NCBI RefSeq assembly: GCF_041052385.1
Contig: NZ_CP163439.1
Location: forward strand, 4,949,001-5,013,000
From: Streptomyces sp. R28
GTDB lineage: Bacteria; Actinomycetota; Actinomycetes; Streptomycetales; Streptomycetaceae
Length of the DNA: 64,000 nt
Direction: 5' to 3'
The translations under genes and the position numbers were made by a program. Under the pieces are notes generated by a model. That model saw only the letters and a list, made by a program, of their open reading frames with translations. It was not told the origin of the DNA and made no database searches. Positions 56,073 through 63,115 of the stretch are shown here, piece by piece. How positions within the stretch are numbered: position 1 is the first letter of the stretch; the number at the start of each line of letters is the position of its first letter.

Positions 56073-56440
56073 TCAAAGCCTGAGAACGAGCGTCTGCTCC
56101 GCCAATGCCCCCGCCGTCGGCCCCGCCAGCCGCGCATACGTCCCTCCCCGCGCCACCAGCTCCCCGTGCGTGCCCGCCTCCACCAGCCGGCCGTCGTCCA
56201 CGACCAGCATCCGGTCCGCATCCGGCGATCGACGGGGCCGCCGAGTCGAGGCCGGCGGTCGGTTCGTCCAGGATCAGGACGGGCGCGGCGCGCAGCATCG
56301 CGCGGGCGATGGTGATCCGCTTCAGCCGGCCGCCGGAGAGGGCCGCCGTGCCGGGGGCGAGGTGGGTGTCGTATCCCTCGGGGAGCGCGGCGAGGAGGTC
56401 TTGCGCCGCCGCTGCACGCGCCGCGCGCTCGATGAGAGTT
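56073..56440 (-). pseudogene. Remnant of an ABC-exporter ATPase
   Basis: On the minus strand AAAQDLLAALPEGYDTHLAP, then LSGGRLKRITIARAMLRAAP and VLILDEPTAGLDSAA keep the signature motif, Walker B and D-loop of an ABC exporter. The frame then breaks near 56230. The C-terminal end continues in another frame (DRMLVVDDGRLVEAGTHGEL ... LVLRL) and stops at 56073. The transmembrane domain, Walker A and the switch-His region are missing. It is a 5'-truncated, internally deleted pseudogene. Its 5' junction is near 56440-56480. Confidence 0.8.
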
Positions 56441-56480
56441 TTCAGGGGCCGGAACCAAACGCGGCCTTGCACAGAATTGA

Positions 56481-57707
56481 TTACCGGCGCCCGACCGCCA
56501 GCCCCGCCCCCTCCAACCGCACCCTGATCCCGTCCTCCTCCACCCGCACATCCCGCAGCCGCAGCTGCCCGCTCGGCGGCTCGGGCAGCCGGAAGCCCAG
56601 GGAGAGCTGGTCGGCGAGGACCGGGCGGGTGAGGCGGGGCAGGGCGTCGAGGAGGGCGGGGTCGAAGCCCAGGCGCTTGAGCAGGGCGGGGTGGTCGAGG
56701 GCGAGGTCGATGAGGTTCAGGCGCATGGCCTGGTGGAGGAAGCGCGGGGTGCCGGTCAGGTCGGTGAGCTTGGACTCGTTGCGCAGGGCCTCGCGGACGA
56801 CCGAGTCGGGCACTCCCAGGCGTCGTACGACCGACGGGATCGACAGGAGCGCCTTCGCCTTGCTGGTTTCGCGGGCGAGGCGGGCCGCCGAGTCGCGGCT
56901 CAGGTGCAGGCCGTCCGTGGCGCGGGCGCCGGGGCGGTACGTGGCCAGGTCCCCGATGTCCAGGCGCATTCCGCCGATGTGCGTCGCGATGCCGTGGTCT
57001 CCGTCGCGCAGGATGCGGGCCTCGGCGCGCAGGCGCAGGTCGTGTCCGGCGACCGGAAGGGTGCCGCGCGCCGCGACCCGGTCACGGCCCTGGCCCGTGA
57101 ACGTGACCTGGGAGGCGCCGAGTTCGCGGTTGAGGTCCGCGAAGGAGAGGAGTACGTCGCCCTCCAGCCTCGGGACTTCGGCGCCGCGCACCGCCGTCGG
57201 GCCGTCGGTGTCCAGCCGTACGTCCCGTGCCGTCGCCGTCACCTGCGCGAGCGAGATCCGGTCGGCGGCCACGTCGGGGACCGTCACCTTCACCGAGTCC
57301 AGCCGCTCGTCGGCGAGTTGGGTGAGGAAGGGGAAGCCGCCGATCTCCACCTCGGGCGCCGCGGCCAGGTCGAAGCGGTCCTTGAGGGTGTCCGCTGCTC
57401 TGCGCTCGGCGTACAGCAGGGCCCAGCGGTCGCCGAGGGTGAGGAAGGCGGCGAGGACGACGAGGGCGACCACCGCCTTCAGCGCGAGGGGAAGCCCCGC
57501 GAAGCGGCCTCGCCGGCGGCGCCGGCCGTTGCGGCGGTGGTTGGGCGGGGCCCAGGGATCGTCCTGGGCCGCCGCCTCGTCCTGCTCGGTCTGCTCGTCC
57601 CGTACGTCCTCGTGGAGGAACTCGTCCAGCGGACCGTCGTCCAGGCCGGCGAGCTCCTCGTAGGGGTTCGTATAGGGATGCGTGGTTATGCGGTGGGGGG
57701 TACGCAT
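56481..57707 (-). CDS. Long DUF2993 membrane-anchored protein
   Basis: A 408-residue protein. The first 70 residues are acidic and Arg-rich cytoplasmic sequence; one membrane helix (ALKAVVALVVLAAFLTLGD) follows. VEIGGFPFLTQLADERLDSV gives the DUF2993 motif GFPFLTQ. The rest is beta-rich and ends GQLRLRDVRVEEDGIRVRLE. It is a paralogue of the 245-residue protein at 40067 but with a long insertion around RLARETSKAKALLSIPSVVR. An envelope lipid role is inferred from LmeA. The ATG lies inside a 15-bp sequence repeated at 61075. Confidence 0.82.
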   Translation of the reverse strand: MRTPHRITTHPYTNPYEELAGLDDGPLDEFLHEDVRDEQTEQDEAAAQDDPWAPPNHRRNGRRRRRGRFAGLPLALKAVVALVVLAAFLTLGDRWALLYAERRAADTLKDRFDLAAAPEVEIGGFPFLTQLADERLDSVKVTVPDVAADRISLAQVTATARDVRLDTDGPTAVRGAEVPRLEGDVLLSFADLNRELGASQVTFTGQGRDRVAARGTLPVAGHDLRLRAEARILRDGDHGIATHIGGMRLDIGDLATYRPGARATDGLHLSRDSAARLARETSKAKALLSIPSVVRRLGVPDSVVREALRNESKLTDLTGTPRFLHQAMRLNLIDLALDHPALLKRLGFDPALLDALPRLTRPVLADQLSLGFRLPEPPSGQLRLRDVRVEEDGIRVRLEGAGLAVGRR

Positions 57708-57713
57708 CGATCC
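57699..57713 (+). repeat. 15-bp direct repeat, left copy
   Basis: GGTACGCATCGATCC, identical to 61075-61089. The two copies enclose the Hsp70-like/KAP operon. Confidence 0.7.
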
Positions 57714-57773
57714 ATCCGATCATGCGCATGCCCCCCACCCGCAACCTGTACCGGGAGTCTGCGACTCACGTCA

Positions 57774-59588
57774 CTACAGCCCGGCCTCAGGGCCGGGTCT
57801 GTCGGAGACGAAGCGCTCGACCTCCTCGGCACGGCGGTCCATCTGCTCGGTGATCTGCTCGGCCACGTGGGTGACCACGCTGCTCACCTCGGCGGGATCG
57901 AGCTGCGCGTTCTCCAGTGTCGTACGGATGAGCTTGCGGGCGGCCATCTCCGTCGCCTTCGGGAGAGCCAGCACGCCTCCGGCGACGGCTCCCAGCGCGC
58001 CCAGGTGCGCGAGACGCTTCGAGCTCTGCATCGCAAACCTCATCGCATAAAGGCCGAGACCCCCCATGCTTGCGATCGTCTCGAGCACGGACTGGGCACC
58101 ACGCAACGTGCGCCACATGGGACGGATCCGCGCGCTGATGGCGGTGCCGATGACCCCGGGCAGAACGAGCTCCAGCATGAACTGGTCGGCCCTGATGTCG
58201 TATCTGCGGCAGATTTCCAGGGCCATGGGGGTGAGTTCGGCATTGAGGCGTACGCGCAGGCGAGCGAGCACCTGGTCCATCCCGGTGAGCCGGCGGATGA
58301 ACGCGTCGATGTCCTGTTCGTCCTCGGCATCGGCGTTGTCGTCGTCGGCCCTTTCCAGCAGGCGGGTCAGGAGGGTGTTCCTCGCCTGGTCGAACGCGTC
58401 GAGCAGGCCGGCGCGGATCTTCTCCTCGAACTCCGGCCGGTCCTTGAGCTCATGGATGTCGTGCCGGAACCGTGCCACGTTGACTCGGTGCCGTCCGACG
58501 CTGGCGAGCCCCCGGGTCACGGACTGGGAAGGGTCGGTGTCGCTCTCGACGGTGGCCTCCGGGAACGCGTCGAGACACAGCCGGCGTGCGACAGGCATAC
58601 GCGATCCGCCTCCGGTGATCACCACCAGCTCGGGCTCCGTCGCGCCGAGCAGGCCCCGCACCTCCGTCAGCACGTCCGCGAAGCCCTCGGCCCAGCCGCC
58701 CGGCCCACGCACGACGCGCCCTGGAATGTCCACGCCCCTGAGCCAGCCCAAAGAGGGGCCCAGGAAGGGGGTGAACCGGGGGTCACAGCCGACCTGGAGA
58801 TCCTGGAGGCGGACATCCGTCCCGGTGAACTGCGCTTCCTTCGCCCGGCGGCACGCGAGCAGCAGCATCTCCTCCCCCGAGTCGTCCCGGCCAAGAGCCG
58901 TGGTGAACTTTTCGTCCCCCGCGAACGCCTCCCGCACCATCCTGGCGAGCTCCCGGTCGATCACGGCACAGCCCAGATCCGAGCCCACCAGAAGGTTCCT
59001 GGGGATCAGGTCCTCGACGAACGTGAAGTCGGTCGTGGAGGAGCCGATGTCGACGACCAGGACCCGGTCGAGCCGGCGTTCCTCCCGCCGCCCGCCTCTT
59101 CGGTCCCTGACGTGCACGAGCGCCGACTGGGACTCCGCCACGAGCCGCACGGGAACGTTCATCGACGAAAAGTGCCTGGCGTACGTCGCCACCGATACGT
59201 CGTCCCAGCCCGTGGGGTGACCGACGTACACCACGCAGTTCCCCCTGACCTCGGGGTGCCGGGACAGGAACTCGGTGAGGAGGATCTGGGCGAACTGGAC
59301 GGCTTCCGGGACGGCCAGGTCCTGCGGGTCCGGCCGGGACTTGAAGTTCACGCTGAAGTGCAGGACGTTCTGCGCCATCACGGCCGCTTCGCCGATGACG
59401 TACCGGTATCCGCCCTGGTCCAGGCGCTCGCGCCCCAGGGCCGTCACGATGGCGGCGCCGTCGGTTCCCCTGGTGTAGACCCGCGCTTTGCTCCGCCCGT
59501 GCGTCGGCAACCAGCACAGGGAACTCTCCCCGTCTCCGAGGTCCAGGCCGACCGCGTACCCGATGTCGGATTCGGTGTCACGCGCCAC
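57774..59588 (-). CDS. Hsp70-like (actin-fold) ATPase paired with a KAP NTPase
   Basis: A 604-residue protein. The actin-fold nucleotide-binding motifs are visible: phosphate-1 GLDLGDGES (14-22), phosphate-2 VVDIGSSTTD (178-187) and adenosine VITGGGSRMP (323-332). The substrate-binding domain of DnaK is absent. Instead residues ~400-604 are helical with an acidic linker (RADDDNADAEDEQDIDAF) and hydrophobic stretches (LGALGAVAGGVLAL). It is thus a Hsp70-like ATPase of unknown class, not a general chaperone. It starts at GTG 59588, overlapping the KAP NTPase gene by 11 bp, so the two are translated together. No DnaJ or GrpE gene is near. Confidence 0.85.
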   Translation of the reverse strand: MARDTESDIGYAVGLDLGDGESSLCWLPTHGRSKARVYTRGTDGAAIVTALGRERLDQGGYRYVIGEAAVMAQNVLHFSVNFKSRPDPQDLAVPEAVQFAQILLTEFLSRHPEVRGNCVVYVGHPTGWDDVSVATYARHFSSMNVPVRLVAESQSALVHVRDRRGGRREERRLDRVLVVDIGSSTTDFTFVEDLIPRNLLVGSDLGCAVIDRELARMVREAFAGDEKFTTALGRDDSGEEMLLLACRRAKEAQFTGTDVRLQDLQVGCDPRFTPFLGPSLGWLRGVDIPGRVVRGPGGWAEGFADVLTEVRGLLGATEPELVVITGGGSRMPVARRLCLDAFPEATVESDTDPSQSVTRGLASVGRHRVNVARFRHDIHELKDRPEFEEKIRAGLLDAFDQARNTLLTRLLERADDDNADAEDEQDIDAFIRRLTGMDQVLARLRVRLNAELTPMALEICRRYDIRADQFMLELVLPGVIGTAISARIRPMWRTLRGAQSVLETIASMGGLGLYAMRFAMQSSKRLAHLGALGAVAGGVLALPKATEMAARKLIRTTLENAQLDPAEVSSVVTHVAEQITEQMDRRAEEVERFVSDRPGPEAGL

Positions 59589-60870
59589 GGGCCACCCCCT
59601 CGGCCCCGGCCGATCCGCCGGCGACCGTCAACACCTCGGTCAGCAGTCTGATCACGGTGGCCGTCGGCGGCGGGGGGAAGTCGAAGCCCGTGCGCCGCGA
59701 CGACACCGCCGCGATCAGCCGCCGTACCCCGGGGTTCCTTCTGGCGAGCTCCGCGTCCTGCCCACCGAGTTCGGTCTTGGCGAACTCGGCCTCGTCGAAC
59801 CGCGCCCAGACGCCGGGATCGCGCTGCAGGGCGGAGTAGAAGTCGGGGTGCATGATCTGGAACGCGAGGAGGGTGCCCGCGTGCAGCAGCCGCTCCCGCC
59901 CGGGCGGGTCGTTGTGCTCGTGCAGCGTCAGGGCCGTGTGGTTCAGGCCGTTGACGAAGCGGCGCACACGTCGCGGGTTGGCCGTGAAGGCGACCTCGAT
60001 GAGCTCCCAGAGCTCGCGTGAGCCCGTCAGCGCCGGGTCCGTGACCTCGTCGTGAAGGTGCAGCTGCAGTGACTCGAACGGGATCACGGGCAGGTGGAAC
60101 GGAAAGTGGATCAGCTTCTCCAGGTACTGACGGCCGCGCGCGCCGTCCGTACGTTCGCTGTCGAACCGTTTGGCCGCCGCGTCCGCGACGACCTGATAGT
60201 CCATGGCGAGGACGAAGACACAGGAGCCCTCTCCCATGAAGAGTTTCAGGGAGTCGAGCACGGTGATCGCCGCGTCCTCGTGGCAGCGGTCCAGGTCGTC
60301 GATGAACAGGACGAGCCGACCGCCGTCGGAGTATGCGTTGACGACGTCCTTGAAGTCCTGTTCAAAGCGGTTGACGTGCAGATATGTCTCCACGCCCGGT
60401 GCGGTGAGCGCGCTCTGGACGGCGTCGACGTCCCCGGGGCCCAGGAAACCCGCCGTGAGGGGGCCCGCCGTCCTGCGCGCGAGCAGCCAGGCCGCTGCCT
60501 GGCTCAGCCGCTTCACCGTCTCCAGGGCTGCGCCGAGCCGCTCCTGTGGCGTCTCCTCACCGGACTTCCGTCGGTTGTCGAGGTCCTGGGCGATCTCGGT
60601 GAGTACGGTCTGGATGAGCGCGTGCCAGATCTCGTCCTTCTGGTCGTACTTCCAGGGATTGAACCAGACGGTCCGGATGTCGCGGGCTTTCAGCAGGCCC
60701 TCGCAGACCTTCATGAAACTCGACTTGCCCATCCCCCAGGGCCCGAAGACCCCGATGGTCAACGGCAGGCCCTCCGCGGTCGCGATCGCGTCGCAGAGCA
60801 CCTTGGCATGGGTGCTGAATCCGAAACGATCTCCGTCCGGTCCCGAAATCGGGTTGTCGGGCAGCAGCAT
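59578..60870 (-). CDS. KAP-family P-loop NTPase
   Basis: A 430-residue protein. Walker A GPWGMGKSS is at residues 43-51, the KAP motif VWFNPWKYDQKDEIWHAL is at 68-85, and Walker B LVLFIDDLDRC at 186-196. ANPRRVRRFVNGL (near 300) is the usual arginine-rich C-terminal element. I see no clear membrane insertion, unlike many KAP proteins. The family is named after Kidins220/ARMS and PifA, and PifA excludes phage T7. ATG 60870 follows GGAGGGG. The gene overlaps the Hsp70-like gene by 11 bp. A palindrome lies 105 bp upstream. A joint defence or stress role is inferred. Confidence 0.9.
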   Translation of the reverse strand: MLLPDNPISGPDGDRFGFSTHAKVLCDAIATAEGLPLTIGVFGPWGMGKSSFMKVCEGLLKARDIRTVWFNPWKYDQKDEIWHALIQTVLTEIAQDLDNRRKSGEETPQERLGAALETVKRLSQAAAWLLARRTAGPLTAGFLGPGDVDAVQSALTAPGVETYLHVNRFEQDFKDVVNAYSDGGRLVLFIDDLDRCHEDAAITVLDSLKLFMGEGSCVFVLAMDYQVVADAAAKRFDSERTDGARGRQYLEKLIHFPFHLPVIPFESLQLHLHDEVTDPALTGSRELWELIEVAFTANPRRVRRFVNGLNHTALTLHEHNDPPGRERLLHAGTLLAFQIMHPDFYSALQRDPGVWARFDEAEFAKTELGGQDAELARRNPGVRRLIAAVSSRRTGFDFPPPPTATVIRLLTEVLTVAGGSAGAEGVARGA

Positions 60871-60974
60871 GTGTTTCCCCCCTCCCCCAAGCCGCCGTTC
60901 AGCCTCGGGTCGCCCTGACCAAGCGCTGTCGGCGGGTCACTCATGGTGCCCCCGAACAGGCCTGTCGGTGCCGG

Positions 60975-60990
60975 TGTTTCGGCCGAAACA
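60975..60990. promoter_or_regulatory. 16-bp perfect palindrome upstream of the KAP operon
   Basis: TGTTTCGGCCGAAACA, 105 bp upstream of the KAP start codon. The rest of the 272-bp gap up to 61142 holds the nucleotidase terminator and the right copy of the 15-bp repeat. Confidence 0.55.
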
Positions 60991-61068
60991 GCCCGGTGAC
61001 CAGGCCGGGATACGCGTTCCGTAGGAGGAGGGAGCTGCGATTGCACCAACGCGGCCGGAGATCAGCAA

Positions 61069-61112
61069 GGGGTCGGTACGCATCGATCCGGTCGACCGTG
61101 CGTACCGACCCC
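61069..61112 (-). terminator. Strong hairpin terminator after the nucleotidase gene
   Basis: A perfect 14-bp stem GGGGTCGGTACGCA (61069-61082) / TGCGTACCGACCCC (61099-61112), 30 bp past the stop. The left arm includes part of the 15-bp repeat. Confidence 0.85.
61075..61089 (+). repeat. 15-bp direct repeat, right copy
   Basis: GGTACGCATCGATCC, the second copy of the sequence at 57699-57713, located inside the nucleotidase terminator. Confidence 0.7.
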
Positions 61113-61142
61113 GCCTGCCCGCGCTTGACGCGCGCGTACTGC

Positions 61143-62960
61143 TTAGCTCACGACCGTGATCCGCTTCGCCGCCGGCGGCGCGATCGGGTTCGTGGCCGAG
61201 GAGTTGGCCGTCAGGTACTTCTCCAGCGCCGCCAGGTCGTCCGAGCCGACCAGGTCGTTCGTGCCCTGACCCAGCGTCGGGATGCCGTCGCCGCCGCCCG
61301 CGAGGAAGCTGTTCGTGGCGACGCGGTAGGTGGCCGTCGGGTTGATCGCCTCGCCGTTCAGCCTGACCGAGTCGGTCACCACCCGCTCCGCACCCGACTT
61401 CGTCAGGTCCAGCGTGTACGTCAGACCCGACGACACCTGGAGGATCTTCGGCGACGCCGCGTTCGTCCCGCTCACCTGCTCCTTGAGCACCTGGATCAGC
61501 TGCGCGCCGGTGAAGTCCTGGAGGTTCACGGTGTTGGAGAACGGCTGCACGGTGAAGCCCTCGGCGTACGTCACCACACCGTCGCCCTCGCTGCCCTTGG
61601 CCGCGTAGGTCAGCGGTGCCCGGACGCCGCCCGGGTTCATCAGCGCCAGGTCCGTCTCCGGGTCCAGCTCCTTGCCGTGCGCCAGCTGCGCGTCCGCGAT
61701 CAGGTCGCCCATCGGGGACTCGGTGCCGGTGCTGGGGATGTCGGCGGAGATGTAGCCGATCGCGCGGTTGCCGATGGGCGCCGCGAGGGTGTTCCACTCG
61801 CTGATCAGCTCGGTCATGTCGGGCGCCTTGGCGACGGTCCGGGTGACCACGTGGTTCGCCGACTTCACGGACGTACGGGCGATGTCGCCGGTGAAGCGGT
61901 CGTACGTCAGCGTCGTGTCGGTGTAGAGGCGGCCGAAGGACGCGGCCGACGTCACCATGCGGGGCCTGCCCGCCGGGTCGTCGATCGTGCAGACGTACGC
62001 GGCGTGCGTGTGGCCGGTGACCAGCGCGTCGACCTGCGGCGTGATGTTCTTGGCGATGTCGACGATCGGGCCGGAGATGCCGTCGCCCGCGCCTGGCGCG
62101 TCACAGTCGTAGTTGTACGACGCCGACGCCGGCGCCCCGCCCTCGTGGATCAGCGCGACGATCGACTTCACGCCCTGGCGCTGGAGCACCTTGGCGTACT
62201 TGTTGATCGTCTCGACCTCGTCCTTGAACTTCAGGCCCTTCACGCCGTCCGCGGAGACGACACCCGGGGTGTCCTCCAGGGTCACGCCGATGAAGCCGAC
62301 CTTGACGTCCTTCTTCTTCCACACCCAGTAGGGCTTGAGGATCGGCTTGCCGGTCTTCTCGTCGAGGACGTTCGCGGCGAGGTACGGGAAGTCGGCGCCC
62401 TCGAACTCCGTGTCCGTGTAGCAGCCGGCCGTCGGGTGGCAGCCGCCGTTCTGCAGGCGGGCCAGCTCCTTGGCACCCTCGTCGAACTCGTGGTTGCCGA
62501 CCGAGGTGACGTCCAGGTCGAGCTTGTTCAGCGCCTCGATGGTGGGCTCGTCGTGGAAGAGGCCCGAGATCAGCGGGGAGGCGCCGACCATGTCGCCGCC
62601 GGCCGCGGTGATGGAGTACTTGTTGCCCTCGCGGGCCTGGCGCAGGTGCGTGGCGAGGTACTCCACGCCGCCCGCGTCGATGGTCTTCGTCGTGCCGTCC
62701 GCCTGGAGCTCGGTGACCCGACCGGAGGAACCGGCCGGCGGCTCCAGGTTGCCGTGCAGGTCGTTGAAGGACAGCAGCTGCACGTCCTGGTAGCGGTTGA
62801 AGCCGTAAGGGCCCCCGTGCTTGGCGGAGCTCTCCTCCGCCGTCGCCGTCGCGGGGAGCGCCGCGGCCAGCGCACCGGCGGTGGCGAGACCGGCGGCCCC
62901 GGCGAGGAGAAGGTGAGTACGGCGTCTGCGGCGCTGGTGCGCCTGTGACTCGGCTGGCAT
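61143..62960 (-). CDS. Secreted bifunctional metallophosphatase/5'-nucleotidase
   Basis: A 605-residue protein. A basic signal peptide (QRRRRRTHLLLAGAAGLATA ... ATATAEE) leads to the metallophosphatase domain: LLSFNDLHGNLEPP, AAGGDMVGASPLISGLFHDE, SVGNHEFDEG, and VDALVTGHTHAAYVC with all metal ligands. The C-terminal nucleotidase domain has ALMNPGGVRAPLTYA and FAVQPF-type VQPFSNTVNLQDFTG, ending NPIAPPAAKRITVVS. It releases phosphate from extracellular nucleotides. Such genes are under PhoP control in Streptomyces; a PHO-box-like pair of 11-bp units is at 63037-63058. Confidence 0.94.
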   Translation of the reverse strand: MPAESQAHQRRRRRTHLLLAGAAGLATAGALAAALPATATAEESSAKHGGPYGFNRYQDVQLLSFNDLHGNLEPPAGSSGRVTELQADGTTKTIDAGGVEYLATHLRQAREGNKYSITAAGGDMVGASPLISGLFHDEPTIEALNKLDLDVTSVGNHEFDEGAKELARLQNGGCHPTAGCYTDTEFEGADFPYLAANVLDEKTGKPILKPYWVWKKKDVKVGFIGVTLEDTPGVVSADGVKGLKFKDEVETINKYAKVLQRQGVKSIVALIHEGGAPASASYNYDCDAPGAGDGISGPIVDIAKNITPQVDALVTGHTHAAYVCTIDDPAGRPRMVTSAASFGRLYTDTTLTYDRFTGDIARTSVKSANHVVTRTVAKAPDMTELISEWNTLAAPIGNRAIGYISADIPSTGTESPMGDLIADAQLAHGKELDPETDLALMNPGGVRAPLTYAAKGSEGDGVVTYAEGFTVQPFSNTVNLQDFTGAQLIQVLKEQVSGTNAASPKILQVSSGLTYTLDLTKSGAERVVTDSVRLNGEAINPTATYRVATNSFLAGGGDGIPTLGQGTNDLVGSDDLAALEKYLTANSSATNPIAPPAAKRITVVS

Positions 62961-63036
62961 ATGCCCCCCTGTGGCTCGAAAGTGACATGGCCCCGTCGGG
63001 CGCAGCCTAGAGTCAACGCGCGTAGCGCGACAGGGG

Positions 63037-63058
63037 GTTCATGGTTACTTTCTGGTTT
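63037..63058 (+). promoter_or_regulatory. PHO-box-like pair of 11-bp direct repeats
   Basis: GTTCATGGTTA (63037-63047) and CTTTCTGGTTT (63048-63058) are adjacent 11-mers resembling the GTTCACC-N4 units bound by PhoP. The site is between the divergent nucleotidase and mshD genes. The match is partial. Confidence 0.4.
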
Positions 63059-63115
63059 CCCTTTGCCCGCCTCTTTGCCGCCACATTGCCGGACGCTCCC
63101 CTTACCCTCGTACGC

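Noticed and set aside
57774..59588. Ordinary DnaK chaperone
   Set aside because: No DnaK substrate-binding domain or EEVD-like end, no dnaJ/grpE nearby, and a different C-terminal region.
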